From Vibrio fluvialis (GTDB lineage Bacteria; Pseudomonadota; Gammaproteobacteria; Enterobacterales; Vibrionaceae), in contig NZ_UHIP01000001.1 in assembly GCF_900460245.1 (NCBI RefSeq), positions 186,001 to 250,000 of the forward strand: DNA of 64,000 bases, in the 5' to 3' direction. The notes below the pieces were generated by a model. The model was given only the letters and a program-made list of their open reading frames with translations. It ran no database searches and had not been told where the DNA came from. Each line of letters begins with the position of its first letter. Position 1 is the first letter of the stretch. Positions 11,135-21,227 of the stretch are shown in pieces. The position numbers were made by a program, and so were the translations under genes.

Positions 11135-11668
11135 ATGTCTCGTGTTGCTAAAGCACCTGTCGCTATTCCAGCTGGCGTAGAGGTGAAACTGAACGGCCAA
11201 GAGATCACTGTTAAAGGCGCTAAAGGTGAACTAACTCGCGTTGTTCACAATGGCGTAGTGATCGCACAGGAAGAAAACAACCTGACTTTCGGCCCTCGTG
11301 AAGGTGTTGAAAATGCATGGGCTCAAGCAGGTACTGCTCGCGCTCTTGTAAACAACATGGTTGTTGGTGTTACTGAAGGCTTTACGAAGAAGCTAGTTCT
11401 TAAAGGTGTTGGTTACCGTGCTGCTATCAAAGGCAACGCTGTAGGTCTGACCCTAGGCTTCTCTCACCCTGTTGAGCATGAACTGCCAGAGGGCGTTAAA
11501 GCCGAATGTCCAAGCCAAACTGAGATCATCCTGACTGGTTGTGATAAACAAGTCATCGGTCAAGTTGCGGCTGACATTCGTTCTTACCGCGCGCCTGAGC
11601 CATACAAAGGCAAAGGTATTCGTTACGCAGATGAAAATGTGCGTAGTAAAGAAGCTAAGAAGAAGTAA
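11135..11668 (+). CDS. rplF: 50S ribosomal protein L6
   Basis: A 177-residue protein, equal to E. coli L6, built from two similar domains; the second holds the [20 protein letters not shown] signature near the C-terminus. It binds 23S domain VI beside the sarcin-ricin loop. Starts 12 bases after rpsH behind AATAGGAG. Confidence 0.98.
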   Translation: MSRVAKAPVAIPAGVEVKLNGQEITVKGAKGELTRVVHNGVVIAQEENNLTFGPREGVENAWAQAGTARALVNNMVVGVTEGFTKKLVLKGVGYRAAIKGNAVGLTLGFSHPVEHELPEGVKAECPSQTEIILTGCDKQVIGQVAADIRSYRAPEPYKGKGIRYADENVRSKEAKKK

Positions 11669-11677
11669 GGTAACACT

Positions 11678-12031
11678 ATGGATAAGAAAGCATCTCGCAT
11701 CCGTCGTGCTACACGTGCACGTCGTAAGATTGCAGAACTGGGTGCAACTCGCCTAGTAGTACACCGTACTCCTCGTCACGTGTACGCTCAAGTGATTGCA
11801 GCTAATGGCTCTGAGGTTATCGCAGCCGCTTCTACTGTAGAAAAAGCGATCCGTGAGCAAGTGAAATACTCTGGTAACATCGAAGCAGCAAAAGCAGTTG
11901 GTAAAGCAGTTGCTGAGCGTGCGCTTGAAAAAGGCGTAACGGTAGTTGCATTCGATCGTTCTGGTTTCCAATACCACGGTCGAGTGGCGGCGCTAGCAGA
12001 CTCTGCTCGCGAAGCTGGTCTGAAATTCTAA
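11678..12031 (+). CDS. rplR: 50S ribosomal protein L18
   Basis: A 117-residue protein, equal to E. coli L18. The N-terminus is Arg-rich ([14 protein letters not shown]) and binds 5S rRNA; the rest is the conserved alpha/beta domain ending [25 protein letters not shown] residues. With L5 it carries 5S rRNA into the 50S subunit. Starts 9 bases after rplF. Confidence 0.98.
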   Translation: MDKKASRIRRATRARRKIAELGATRLVVHRTPRHVYAQVIAANGSEVIAAASTVEKAIREQVKYSGNIEAAKAVGKAVAERALEKGVTVVAFDRSGFQYHGRVAALADSAREAGLKF

Positions 12032-12046
12032 GGTAGGGTTGGAAAG

Positions 12047-12550
12047 ATGGCTAAAGAACAACAAGTTCAAGCGAATGATTTGCAAGAAAAGCTAATCGCC
12101 GTTAACCGCGTTTCTAAGACGGTTAAAGGTGGTCGAATCATGAGCTTTACTGCACTGACTGTAGTTGGTGACGGTAACGGTCGTGTAGGTTTCGGTTACG
12201 GCAAAGCTCGTGAAGTACCTGCAGCGATCCAAAAAGCAATGGAAAAAGCGCGTCGTAACATGACTACGATCGCTCTGAACGAAGGTACTCTTCACCACCC
12301 GGTGAAAGGTCGCCATTCGGGCTCTAAAGTTTACATGCAGCCTGCTGCAGAAGGTACTGGTGTAATCGCAGGTGGTGCGATGCGTGCAGTACTTGAAGTT
12401 GCTGGTGTACACAACGTTCTGTCTAAAGCATACGGTTCTACGAACCCTATCAACATCGTTCGTGCAACGATCGATGCACTAGCAAGCGTTAAGTCACCTG
12501 AAATGGTTGCTGCTAAACGTGGTCTGACTGTTGAATCTATTTCGGAGTAA
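12047..12550 (+). CDS. rpsE: 30S ribosomal protein S5
   Basis: A 167-residue protein (E. coli 167). The double-stranded RNA-binding-like N-terminal domain (about 12-75, [18 protein letters not shown]) is followed by the S5 C-terminal domain. The loop around KTVKGGR is the classic spectinomycin-resistance site and is of wild-type form. With S4 it controls decoding accuracy. Confidence 0.98.
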   Translation: MAKEQQVQANDLQEKLIAVNRVSKTVKGGRIMSFTALTVVGDGNGRVGFGYGKAREVPAAIQKAMEKARRNMTTIALNEGTLHHPVKGRHSGSKVYMQPAAEGTGVIAGGAMRAVLEVAGVHNVLSKAYGSTNPINIVRATIDALASVKSPEMVAAKRGLTVESISE

Positions 12551-12557
12551 GAACACC

Positions 12558-12734
12558 ATGGCAACTATTAAAGTAACTCAAACTAAAAGCTCAATTGGTC
12601 GCCTGCCTAAGCACAAAGCTACTTTGCGCGGTCTAGGCCTTCGTAAAATCAACCACACAGTAGAACTTGAAGATACTCCGTGCGTGCGCGGTATGATCAA
12701 CAAGGTTTACTACATGGTTAAAGTTGAGGAGTAA
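12558..12734 (+). CDS. rpmD: 50S ribosomal protein L30
   Basis: A 58-residue protein (E. coli 59), starting [21 protein letters not shown] chose the ATG at 12558 because it matches the family N-terminus and follows a TCGGAGTAAG site; an upstream in-frame start at 12531 lies inside rpsE. Small single-domain protein on the 50S surface near 5S rRNA. Confidence 0.97.
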
Positions 12735-12739
12735 TCATA

Positions 12740-13174
12740 ATGCTTTTGAATACTCTATCACCGGCTGCGGGTTCTAAGCCTTCTAAGAAGCGCCTAGGCC
12801 GTGGTATCGGTTCTGGCCTTGGTAAAACTGGTGGCCGTGGCCACAAAGGTCAAAAGTCACGTTCTGGCGGTACTGTTCGTCCAGGTTTTGAAGGCGGTCA
12901 AATGCCTCTGAAACAACGTCTACCAAAATTCGGTTTCACTTCTCGCAAGAGCCTAGTGTCTGCTGAAGTTCGTCTAGCTGAGCTAGCGAAAGTAACTGGT
13001 GACGTAGTTGATCTGAACAGCCTGAAAGCGGCTAACATCGTTACTAAGAACATCGAGTTTGTTAAAGTTGTTCTTTCTGGCGAGATCAACAAAGCAGTGA
13101 CTGTTAAAGGTCTGCGCGTGACTAAAGGCGCTAAAGCTGCAATCGAAGCTGCAGGCGGTAAAATCGAGGAATAA
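12740..13174 (+). CDS. rplO: 50S ribosomal protein L15
   Basis: A 144-residue protein, equal to E. coli L15 ([18 protein letters not shown]). The first 60 residues form a Gly/Arg/Lys-rich extension ([17 protein letters not shown]) that threads through 23S rRNA; a globular domain follows. Starts 5 bases after rpmD behind GAGGAG. Confidence 0.98.
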   Translation: MLLNTLSPAAGSKPSKKRLGRGIGSGLGKTGGRGHKGQKSRSGGTVRPGFEGGQMPLKQRLPKFGFTSRKSLVSAEVRLAELAKVTGDVVDLNSLKAANIVTKNIEFVKVVLSGEINKAVTVKGLRVTKGAKAAIEAAGGKIEE

Positions 13175-13194
13175 TCTCGAGGATTGAGGTACAG

Positions 13195-14529
13195 ATGGCT
13201 AAGAAACCAGGACAAGATTTTCGTAGTGCTCAGAGCGGCTTAAGTGAACTGAAGTCGCGCTTGTTATTCGTAGTGGGTGCGCTTCTAGTATTCCGAGCAG
13301 GCTCTTTTGTGCCGATTCCTGGTATTGACGCTGCTGTACTTGCCGATTTGTTCGAACAGCAAAAAGGCACCATCATTGAAATGTTTAACATGTTCTCTGG
13401 TGGTGCACTTTCGCGTGCATCTATATTCGCACTGGGCATCATGCCGTATATCTCGGCATCTATTGTTGTTCAGTTGTTGACTGTAGTTCATCCAGCGTTA
13501 GCGGAACTCAAAAAAGAGGGTGAAGCAGGCCGTCGTAAGATCAGCCAATATACGCGCTACGGCACGCTTGTACTTGCAACTTTCCAAGCTATTGGTATTG
13601 CAACTGGCTTACCAAACATGGTCGACAATCTGGTTGTTATCAACCAAACCATGTTTACGCTAATTGCTACCGTGAGTTTAGTAACCGGCACCATGTTCCT
13701 GATGTGGTTAGGTGAACAAATTACAGAGCGTGGAATTGGTAATGGTATTTCATTGCTAATTTTTGCAGGTATTGTTGCTGGATTGCCAAAAGCAATCGGA
13801 CAAACAATCGAGCAAGCGCGTCAAGGTGAACTGCATGTACTTCTTCTACTGTTAATCGCAGTAGTAGCTTTTGCTGTTATTTACTTCGTTGTTTTCATGG
13901 AACGTGGTCAGCGTCGAATCGTCGTGAACTACGCGAAGCGTCAACAAGGTCGTAAAGTATTTGCAGCGCAGAGCACGCATCTGCCGTTGAAAATCAACAT
14001 GGCGGGTGTTATCCCTGCGATTTTTGCATCAAGCATTATCCTGTTCCCTGGAACACTGGCTCAGTGGTTCGGTCAGAACGGTGAGAGCAGCACATTCGGT
14101 TGGCTAACTGATGTGTCTTTGGCTCTTAGCCCAGGCCAGCCTCTGTATGTAATGCTTTATGCAGCAGCGATTATTTTCTTCTGTTTCTTCTATACAGCGT
14201 TGGTATTTAACCCACGTGAAACAGCAGATAACCTGAAGAAGTCTGGTGCATTCGTACCCGGTATCCGCCCAGGTGAACAGACAGCTAAATACATTGATAA
14301 AGTAATGACTCGCCTAACCCTTGCTGGTGCGCTATACATTACTTTCATCTGTCTGATCCCTGAGTTCATGATGGTCGCTTGGAACGTACGTTTCTACTTC
14401 GGCGGCACATCACTACTGATTGTAGTTGTCGTAATCATGGACTTTATGGCACAGGTACAGACACATATGATGTCAAATCAATATGAGTCTGTGTTGAAAA
14501 AGGCAAATCTGAAGGGTTACGGCCGTTAA
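13195..14529 (+). CDS. secY: Protein translocase channel subunit SecY
   Basis: A 444-residue inner-membrane protein (E. coli 443) with ten expected transmembrane helices. The plug/lateral-gate start ([23 protein letters not shown]), the cytoplasmic loop with [18 protein letters not shown] (about 240-257) that contacts SecA and the ribosome, and the [23 protein letters not shown] loop (about 340-362) are all visible. It sits in the spc operon as in E. coli, with its own ribosome-binding site TTGAGG. Confidence 0.98.
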
Positions 14530-14566
14530 TCGGTCGCCATTCAGAGTAGATTTACGGAGTTTAGCA

Positions 14567-14680
14567 ATGAAAGTTCGTGCTTCCGTTAAAAAAATCTGCC
14601 GTAACTGTAAAGTTATCAAGCGTAACGGTGTCGTTCGCGTGATTTGCAGTGAGCCAAAGCACAAGCAGCGCCAAGGCTAA
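14567..14680 (+). CDS. rpmJ: 50S ribosomal protein L36, zinc-ribbon type
   Basis: A 37-residue protein, beginning [20 protein letters not shown]. Cys11, Cys14, Cys27 and His32 are present, so this is the zinc-binding (C-plus) form, which Zur-type regulons in some bacteria replace by a zinc-free copy. It ends the spc operon, 37 bases after secY, behind an ACGGAG site at 14555-14560. Short, but the sequence is unmistakable. Confidence 0.97.
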
Positions 14681-14697
14681 TAAGCAGAAATTTTTAC

Positions 14698-14726
14698 TTG
14701 AAAAGTAAAGGTCGGTCGAGTATATT
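14698..14726 (+). promoter_or_regulatory. Alpha operon promoter
   Basis: A -35 box TTGAAA (14698-14703), 17-base spacer and -10 box TATATT (14721-14726) lie between rpmJ and rpsM. The -10 box coincides with the loop of the hairpin at 14707-14741. Transcription would begin near 14733. Confidence 0.75.
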
Positions 14727-14742
14727 CCTCGGCCTACCTTTT
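14707..14742 (+). terminator. Hairpin, possible spc terminator, overlapping the alpha promoter
   Basis: A 14-bp stem, AAAGGT plus CGGTCGAG (14707-14720) against CTCGGCCT plus ACCTTT (14728-14741), has one mismatch and one G-T pair and a 7-base loop TATATTC. Only four T follow, so termination may be partial and some spc transcripts may read into the alpha operon. Confidence 0.55.
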
Positions 14743-14832
14743 GCGTGCAAAAGAAGTAGTATCCCGCAGCGTATCCTCTACGGGCTTTGCTGCGGATAAT
14801 TCTTTTATAGAAAGTACTAGGAGTGAATAGTG
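14743..14832 (+). promoter_or_regulatory. Alpha operon leader, S4-binding pseudoknot (alpha_RBS type)
   Basis: The leader before rpsM contains CCGCAGC (14764-14770) paired with GCTGCGG (14789-14795), the loop motif TATCC...ACGGGCTTT, and TAGTA (14757-14761) paired with TACTA (14815-14819) next to the GGAG site and the GTG start. The TATCC/CGGGCTTT elements and the AGGAGTG-N5-GTGGCCCGTATAGCAGGC-type start match, from memory, the E. coli alpha mRNA pseudoknot that S4 binds to repress translation. Confidence 0.75.
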
Positions 14833-15186
14833 GCCCGTATAGCAGGCATTAACATTCCTGATCAAAAACATGCTGTAATCGCACTAACAGCGATCTACGG
14901 TATCGGCAAAACTCGTTCTAAAGCTATCCTAGCTGAAGTGGGTATTGCTGAAAGTGTTAAGATCAGTGAACTAACTGAAGAGCAGATCGATCAACTGCGT
15001 GATGGTGTAGCTAAATACACTGTAGAGGGTGATCTACGTCGTGAAGTTTCCATGAACATCAAGCGTCTAATGGACCTTGGTTGTTACCGTGGTCTTCGTC
15101 ATCGTCGCAGTCTACCACTACGTGGACAGCGTACTAAAACCAATGCTCGCACCCGTAAGGGTCCGCGTAAGCCGATCAAGAAATAA
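14830..15186 (+). CDS. rpsM: 30S ribosomal protein S13
   Basis: A 118-residue protein, equal to E. coli S13, starting at GTG ([14 protein letters not shown]). The GTG start is also used in E. coli and is part of the S4-repressed pseudoknot. The helix-two-turn-helix domain and the basic tail [18 protein letters not shown] contact P-site tRNA and L5. First gene of the alpha operon rpsM-rpsK-rpsD-rpoA-rplQ. Confidence 0.98.
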   Translation: MARIAGINIPDQKHAVIALTAIYGIGKTRSKAILAEVGIAESVKISELTEEQIDQLRDGVAKYTVEGDLRREVSMNIKRLMDLGCYRGLRHRRSLPLRGQRTKTNARTRKGPRKPIKK

Positions 15187-15199
15187 TCGGGAAGGGTAG

Positions 15200-15595
<396 letters not shown>

Positions 15596-15622
15596 CGTTT
15601 CTGGGAACATTGGAGAAAGATC

Positions 15623-16243
15623 ATGGCAAGATATTTGGGTCCTAAGCTGAAGCTTAGCCGCCGCGAAGGTACTGACTTGTTCCTTAAGTCAGGCGTTCGT
15701 GCGATTGATACCAAGTGTAAAATCGATAACGCACCAGGTGTACACGGCGCTCGTCGCGGTCGTCTATCTGAGTATGGCGTTCAGCTTCGTGAGAAGCAAA
15801 AAGTTCGTCGTATCTATGGCGTTCTAGAAAAACAATTCCGTAACTACTACAAAGAAGCAGCTCGCCTTAAAGGTAACACTGGTGAGAACCTACTTCAGCT
15901 TCTTGAAGGTCGTCTAGACAACGTAGTTTACCGCATGGGCTTTGGCGCAACTCGCGCAGAAGCACGCCAACTAGTTAGCCACAAAGCTATCCTAGTTAAC
16001 GGTAAAGTTGTAAACGTTCCTTCTTTCAATGTTGCGGCTAACGACGTTGTTGCAATCCGTGAGAAAGCGAAAAAGCAATCTCGCATTAAAGCAGCTCTAG
16101 AAGTTGCAGAACAACGCGAAAAACCAACTTGGATTGAAGTAGATGCTAGCACGATGGAAGGTACTTTCAAGCGTTTGCCTGAACGTTCAGATCTATCAGC
16201 TGACATCAACGAACAATTGATCGTCGAGCTTTACTCTAAGTAA
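15623..16243 (+). CDS. rpsD: 30S ribosomal protein S4, alpha operon repressor
   Basis: A 206-residue protein, equal to E. coli S4. The S4 RNA-binding domain (about 94-160) shows [22 protein letters not shown]. It starts 30S assembly, takes part in decoding fidelity, and in E. coli represses translation of the alpha operon by binding the pseudoknot at rpsM, a structure also seen here. The N-terminal cysteine cluster of zinc-binding S4 is absent. Confidence 0.98.
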   Translation: MARYLGPKLKLSRREGTDLFLKSGVRAIDTKCKIDNAPGVHGARRGRLSEYGVQLREKQKVRRIYGVLEKQFRNYYKEAARLKGNTGENLLQLLEGRLDNVVYRMGFGATRAEARQLVSHKAILVNGKVVNVPSFNVAANDVVAIREKAKKQSRIKAALEVAEQREKPTWIEVDASTMEGTFKRLPERSDLSADINEQLIVELYSK

Positions 16244-16267
16244 GGTTTAAACTAAAGAGAGGACACA

Positions 16268-17260
16268 ATGCAGGGTTCTGTAACAGAATTTCTTAAGCCA
16301 CGTCTTGTTGATATCGAACAAATCAGCACGACACACGCAAAAGTAACTCTTGAGCCATTAGAGCGTGGTTTCGGCCATACTCTGGGTAATGCACTTCGCC
16401 GTATTCTTCTATCTTCTATGCCGGGTTGTGCCGTAACAGAAGTAGAGATTGAAGGCGTACTTCACGAGTACAGCACCAAAGAAGGTGTTCAGGAAGATAT
16501 CCTTGAGATTCTACTGAACCTGAAAGGTTTGGCTGTTCGCGTTGCCGAAGGCAAAGATGAAGTGTTCATTACACTAAACAAATCAGGCTCGGGCCCTGTG
16601 GTTGCAGGTGACATCACCCATGATGGTGATGTAGAGATCGTAAACCCTGAACACGTTATTTGTCACCTAACTGATGACAACGCTGAGATCGCTATGCGTA
16701 TCAAAGTTGAACGTGGTCGTGGTTATGTTCCAGCTTCTGCGCGTATCCATACCGAAGAAGACGAGCGTCCAATTGGTCGTCTGCTTGTCGACGCGACTTT
16801 CAGCCCAGTAGACAAAATTGCCTACTCTGTTGATGCAGCGCGTGTTGAACAACGTACTGACCTGGACAAGCTAGTTATCGATATGGAAACTAACGGTACT
16901 CTTGAACCTGAGGAAGCAATCCGTCGTGCAGCAACTATTCTTGCTGAACAACTGGATGCATTCGTAGATCTACGTGATGTACGAGTTCCTGAGGAGAAAG
17001 AAGAGAAGCCTGAATTCGATCCGATCCTACTGCGTCCTGTAGACGATCTTGAACTAACAGTTCGCTCTGCTAACTGTCTGAAAGCAGAAGCGATTCACTA
17101 CATCGGTGATCTAGTACAGCGCACTGAGGTTGAGCTACTTAAAACGCCTAACCTTGGTAAGAAATCTCTTACAGAGATTAAAGACGTGCTTGCATCACGT
17201 GGTCTGTCTCTGGGCATGCGCCTAGAAAACTGGCCGCCAGCGTCAATCGCTGAAGATTAA
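16268..17260 (+). CDS. rpoA: DNA-directed RNA polymerase subunit alpha
   Basis: A 330-residue protein (E. coli 329). The N-terminal dimerisation domain (about 1-235; [19 protein letters not shown]) is joined by the [13 protein letters not shown] linker (about 236-250) to the C-terminal domain. The latter carries the conserved [20 protein letters not shown] and [16 protein letters not shown] segments that bind UP elements and activators such as CRP. Placed between rpsD and rplQ as in E. coli. Confidence 0.98.
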   Translation: MQGSVTEFLKPRLVDIEQISTTHAKVTLEPLERGFGHTLGNALRRILLSSMPGCAVTEVEIEGVLHEYSTKEGVQEDILEILLNLKGLAVRVAEGKDEVFITLNKSGSGPVVAGDITHDGDVEIVNPEHVICHLTDDNAEIAMRIKVERGRGYVPASARIHTEEDERPIGRLLVDATFSPVDKIAYSVDAARVEQRTDLDKLVIDMETNGTLEPEEAIRRAATILAEQLDAFVDLRDVRVPEEKEEKPEFDPILLRPVDDLELTVRSANCLKAEAIHYIGDLVQRTEVELLKTPNLGKKSLTEIKDVLASRGLSLGMRLENWPPASIAED

Positions 17261-17274
17261 TCGATACTAGTTAG

Positions 17275-17673
<399 letters not shown>

Positions 17674-17686
17674 TCAGTTCGTGATT

Positions 17687-17716
17687 AAAAAAGCCGAGCA
17701 TCTGCTCGGCTTTTTT
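17687..17716 (+). terminator. Bidirectional terminator after rplQ
   Basis: Perfect arms GCCGAGCA (17693-17700) and TGCTCGGC (17703-17710) with a 2-base gap, flanked by six A and six T. It closes the alpha operon and can also stop the minus-strand gene at 17740. Confidence 0.93.
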
Positions 17717-17739
17717 GTATCTGATGTTTCTGAAAAGCT

Positions 17740-18228
17740 TTATGCTCCCCACAAACTGCTCAGCGAGCTGAGCAAACCTTCACTGGCACCCTGACCCGTC
17801 AGATATTGCAGTAGAAGTGGTGCAAACTGCGACACCATACTCGAATCCAGACCCAGTTGCTCAAACACTTTATTCACCGACTCTAAGCTTTGAATGCCCG
17901 ACAACATGTCTTTGCTGCCTGACAGATTAAGATTGGTCAGTTGATCCATACCCGGAATGAGTTTGCTGAGCTCAGCGCTGTTGCTATCGGATAATTGGTT
18001 TTGTGCCAAAGATAATAGTGCTCCAACCCCACCAGTGGCTTGTTGATCGGAGATCGGGAGTTGGCTGGTTACTTGAGAGATGAGTGCTGAATTACTTTCT
18101 GCCTGACTGAGCGTACTGCTGACCATGCTGGCGAGATCATCGTTACTGCTGCCTAGGTTGAGGAAGGCATAACTTGGGGCACTGAATACGGTTCCTAGCA
18201 TCAGTGTCCAGACGAGAGAGTGTTTCAT
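17740..18228 (-). CDS. DUF2780-type secreted protein of unknown function
   Basis: A 162-residue protein with a signal peptide (MKHSLVWTLMLGTVFSAPSYA, about 1-21) and a Ser/Leu/Gln-rich mature part with short amphipathic helices, recognisable as the DUF2780 family found in Vibrio and relatives. No catalytic motif and no cysteine are visible in the mature part. I chose the second ATG (18228) because AGGA abuts the first one (18240) directly. It faces the alpha operon terminator and stands alone. Function unknown; a periplasmic or secreted location is inferred from the signal peptide. Confidence 0.8.
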   Translation of the reverse strand: MKHSLVWTLMLGTVFSAPSYAFLNLGSSNDDLASMVSSTLSQAESNSALISQVTSQLPISDQQATGGVGALLSLAQNQLSDSNSAELSKLIPGMDQLTNLNLSGSKDMLSGIQSLESVNKVFEQLGLDSSMVSQFAPLLLQYLTGQGASEGLLSSLSSLWGA

Positions 18229-18272
18229 GATGACGGTCATTCCTAAATGTTGGCTGAAGTTTAAGTTTAGAT

Positions 18273-18298
18273 AAAAAAAGCGGCGCTGAGCGCCGCTT
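18273..18298 (-). terminator. Terminator after fklB
   Basis: Read on the minus strand, AAGCGGCGC / GCGCCGCTT (18278-18298) with a 3-base loop is followed by a run of T. It lies 30 bases beyond the fklB stop. Confidence 0.9.
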
Positions 18299-18327
18299 GA
18301 TGTTAATTCTTTGCTAATTCGTTCTGC

Positions 18328-18948
18328 TTACAGAATGTCCAGCAGTTCCACTTCAAATACTAGGGCAGCAAATGGAGGGATAGCGGCACCTGCGCCACGC
18401 TCGCCGTATGCCAGATCGTGTGGAATGTACAGTTTCCATTTAGAACCCACAGGCATCAGTTGCAGTGCTTCAACCCAACCTTTGATTACGCCAGTCACTG
18501 GGAACTCAGCTGGTTGACCGCGCGATACTGAGCTGTCGAATACCGTACCGTCTACCAGTTCACCGTGGTAGTGAACACGTACTGCTTTATCTGCAGTTGG
18601 GATTTCACCAGTACCTTCAGTGATCACTTCGTACTGCAGGCCAGATTCCAGAACGGTTACTTCTGAACGCAGAGCGTTGTCTTTCAGGAATGCATCACCT
18701 TCAGAGGCTGCTGCTTTTGCTGCTTCTTGGCGTGCTTCTTCAGCGCGCATGTGCAGAGCTTGCAGAGCTTGGTTGATTTCATCGATTTCAATTGCTGGCA
18801 TGTCGCCAACCAGTGCAGTGGCAATACCCGCTGCAATTGCATCAACACTCAAGCCTTCCAGACCGCTACCTGCCAGTTGCTGGCCCATTTGCAGACCGAT
18901 ACCGTAGCTTGCTTTCTGTTCTACGGTTTCAAATTTTACGTCAGACAT
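18328..18948 (-). CDS. fklB: FKBP-type peptidyl-prolyl cis-trans isomerase FklB
   Basis: A 206-residue protein, equal to E. coli FklB (FKBP22). An N-terminal helical dimerisation domain (about 1-90, [20 protein letters not shown]) precedes the FKBP domain (about 105-206) with [18 protein letters not shown] and the [21 protein letters not shown] signature. No signal peptide, so cytoplasmic. I chose the ATG at 18948, which gives the conserved [11 protein letters not shown] start; an upstream start at 18972 adds eight unlikely residues. Divergent from the OapA-like gene, its neighbour in E. coli as well (ytfB). Confidence 0.96.
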   Translation of the reverse strand: MSDVKFETVEQKASYGIGLQMGQQLAGSGLEGLSVDAIAAGIATALVGDMPAIEIDEINQALQALHMRAEEARQEAAKAAASEGDAFLKDNALRSEVTVLESGLQYEVITEGTGEIPTADKAVRVHYHGELVDGTVFDSSVSRGQPAEFPVTGVIKGWVEALQLMPVGSKWKLYIPHDLAYGERGAGAAIPPFAALVFEVELLDIL

Positions 18949-19098
18949 AAAAGTCACTCTTTGTCGTATCAATAAAGGCCACAGGATAACAGGTTCAGCA
19001 TAGGGATGAAACGCCCGGCGGGAAATCGTTACAATAAGGGCGCAAGGTGTGACTTTGTGCAGAATACCAGAGGAAAATCTTCAGGATTATGTCAACCT

Positions 19099-19127
19099 TT
19101 AGCAGATTAGGGGCCTGCCTCTATACT
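19099..19127 (+). promoter_or_regulatory. Putative promoter of the OapA-like gene
   Basis: TTAGCA (19099-19104), 17 bases, then TATACT (19122-19127), 51 bases before the ATG at 19179. The match is moderate and is the best in this divergent spacer. Confidence 0.45.
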
Positions 19128-19178
19128 CTCGGCACATGAGTTTTTATACTGTGGCAAGGATTTTAGGGACGGATTAAC

Positions 19179-19757
19179 ATGAATCGTCGACATAAGAAAA
19201 AGCAACAGACAGATTATCTCGCACTGATTCAAAGCAAGTGGGCAGCTATCGACTTCCAATTTGACTGGCGCCAATATCAGCAAAAAGTGGTGCAGTTCTG
19301 GCAACGACTGCCAAAGTTGCATCAACGTGCTCTGATGGTGTTGGTGCCGGTGGTTTTAATATTGATGGTGATTCCGTTGCCTCAGCATTCGGCTGAAGCA
19401 CCACAAACGCCAGCGTCAGGCCAGCGTGTGGAAGTGAACATTAATACCCGTGGTTTGAGTGAGCAGCAGTCAGCAGAGCAAAGCAAACTCAAATCGACTG
19501 CGTGGCATGAATACATCGTGCAGCAAGGTGATACGCTTTCGCAGGTGTTTCGTAACAACGAACTGCCAATGGCCGATTTGAACGATCTGGTGAAAATCGA
19601 AGGCAGTGACAAACCACTGAGCCAAATTCAACAGGGCCAACTGATTCGGTTTAAACTCTCCAGTGAGGGTAAGTTGGACATTCTGCAACTCGAGAAAAAT
19701 AATCAATCGGTGATGTTTTTCCGTTTGTCCGACGGCGGCTTTGGCCGCAGCAAATGA
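19179..19757 (+). CDS. OapA/YtfB-family membrane-anchored glycan-binding protein
   Basis: A 192-residue protein of the opacity-associated protein A family. A basic cytoplasmic start (MNRRHKKKQQ) and an OapA N-terminal region are followed by one transmembrane helix (about 51-67), a Ser/Gln/Glu-rich linker, and a C-terminal LysM-like OapA domain (about 110-190, YIVQQGDTLSQVFRNNEL). E. coli YtfB has the same plan and binds septal peptidoglycan; a link to cell division here is inference. Its last 55 bases overlap the 3' end of the convergent transporter gene, with no terminator between. Confidence 0.88.
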   Translation: MNRRHKKKQQTDYLALIQSKWAAIDFQFDWRQYQQKVVQFWQRLPKLHQRALMVLVPVVLILMVIPLPQHSAEAPQTPASGQRVEVNINTRGLSEQQSAEQSKLKSTAWHEYIVQQGDTLSQVFRNNELPMADLNDLVKIEGSDKPLSQIQQGQLIRFKLSSEGKLDILQLEKNNQSVMFFRLSDGGFGRSK

Positions 19758-20608
19758 CGCCCTGCTTGGCTTGCCCGTTTGAGAATTCTGACGGGCAGCA
19801 GCGGTAACACAATCAGCGCGATGCCAAGCCAGGTCAGGCTATCAGGCATCTCGTTGAACCACCACATTCCCATCAGTGCGACGAAAATCAATCCCGAATA
19901 CTCCGCCAGCGCAATCTGGCTGGCTGGCGCACGTCGGTAGGCGGCGACAGCGAGGCCGTTGTAGGTCAGAACTAACAGCGCACTGCTGGCAACCCAGCCG
20001 ATCTGTTCCAGAGTCATCGGGTGCCATCGCCACAAGGTGAGAGTCGCCGACAGCGGCAACGAAAACAGCGAAGTCCACATCAGGGTCGTGACGACTGTCT
20101 GCCTCGCGGGAATCTTCCGCGCCAGAATGTTAAACAGGGCTAACGTCATCGCTGTCCCGAGTGCAAACATGGCTGCCCAGTGAAACTGCGAGGGACGCAG
20201 TACCACCAACACGCCAATAAACCCCAATACCGTCGCCACGACTTTGCCCAGTCCGGGTGTTTCCTTAAGCAATACGATTGAGAGCGGCAGCATCAACAAT
20301 GGCGCGGCGTAAAACACCGCATTCGCGGTCGCCAGCGGCAAATAGGTAATCGCAACCAACATGCAGCCACTGCCGATTAATACCAGGTGGGCGCGTAATG
20401 TGGTTACGCCTGGATTCAGCAATGCGCGCTGCGCGCGAGGTTGCCGCCACCACATGGGCAGAATGACAACCAACGAAATCAACTGGCGCAAAAACATATA
20501 CTGAAAGGGCGACACTTCCCCATCAAGCAGCTTGACCGCAACATCCGAGAGTGACGCGGCCAGATTGCCCAGAACCAGTAACCACAGTGCCAGGGTATGA
20601 GGAGTCAT
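19703..20608 (-). CDS. DMT-superfamily (EamA) transporter
   Basis: A 301-residue inner-membrane protein with two EamA repeats, about residues 8-140 and 150-280, and ten predicted transmembrane helices, e.g. YMFLRQLISLVVILPMWW and LTWLGIALIVLPLLPVRIL. The family exports small metabolites; the substrate cannot be told from sequence. It overlaps elaA by 4 bases (ATGA), so the two form one operon. The basic tail (about 283-301) runs into the end of the opposite OapA-like gene. Confidence 0.85.
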   Translation of the reverse strand: MTPHTLALWLLVLGNLAASLSDVAVKLLDGEVSPFQYMFLRQLISLVVILPMWWRQPRAQRALLNPGVTTLRAHLVLIGSGCMLVAITYLPLATANAVFYAAPLLMLPLSIVLLKETPGLGKVVATVLGFIGVLVVLRPSQFHWAAMFALGTAMTLALFNILARKIPARQTVVTTLMWTSLFSLPLSATLTLWRWHPMTLEQIGWVASSALLVLTYNGLAVAAYRRAPASQIALAEYSGLIFVALMGMWWFNEMPDSLTWLGIALIVLPLLPVRILKRASQAGRHLLRPKPPSDKRKNITD

Positions 20609-21057
20609 GCGCCGCGCTTCATGTCCACATGCGCAATGCCATCTTCGAGATAGGTGGATGAGGTTCGTACAAAACCGTGACGGGCATAAAACTCCGACAG
20701 ATGCTCCTGCGCGCCGATCTCAATTGCCTGATTGGGCCACAAGCTTTGGCACTGCTCGAGTGCTTCGCGAATCAGTTGATGGCCAAGACCATCTCCGCGG
20801 GCGGTCTGCAATGTCGCGACACGGCCGATACTGACGCTGGGGTAGCTGACTCCGGCTGGTAGAAGACGAGAACAGGCGATCAACTGCCCATTTCGGTAGC
20901 CAAGCAGATGCTTGACGCCTTCGGCAATATCTTTGTTGTCGAGTTCCGGATAGGGACAGGTTTGTTCAACGACGAACACGTCGACCCGCAGTTTAAGCAG
21001 TTCGTACAGTTGGTGGTTGGTGAGTTCAGAAAAAGAAAGGCATTGCCAGGTTACCAT
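20605..21057 (-). CDS. elaA: GNAT-family N-acetyltransferase ElaA
   Basis: A 150-residue acyltransferase matching ElaA: start with LYELLKLRVDVFVVEQTCPYPELDNKD, then the acetyl-CoA-binding loop RVATLQTARGDGLGHQLI (about 86-103) and the FYARHGFVRTSSTYLEDGIAHVDM end. The target of the acetyl group is unknown. The ATG at 21057 follows TAAGGAG. First gene of a two-gene operon with the EamA transporter. Confidence 0.9.
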   Translation of the reverse strand: MVTWQCLSFSELTNHQLYELLKLRVDVFVVEQTCPYPELDNKDIAEGVKHLLGYRNGQLIACSRLLPAGVSYPSVSIGRVATLQTARGDGLGHQLIREALEQCQSLWPNQAIEIGAQEHLSEFYARHGFVRTSSTYLEDGIAHVDMKRGA

Positions 21058-21227
21058 GCGTCACTCCTTAGGATGGTTAGCGCTTTACTCTAGCAGCGCA
21101 CTCCGGCTTCAGCATTAACAAAAGTTAAGCGTCGGCAGCAAAAAAATTAAATCAATATTCACTGGTGCTGACGATTAAAATAACGATAATAGCCGCTCGT
21201 TTTTTCGTCTGACCTAAGGACACTCCC

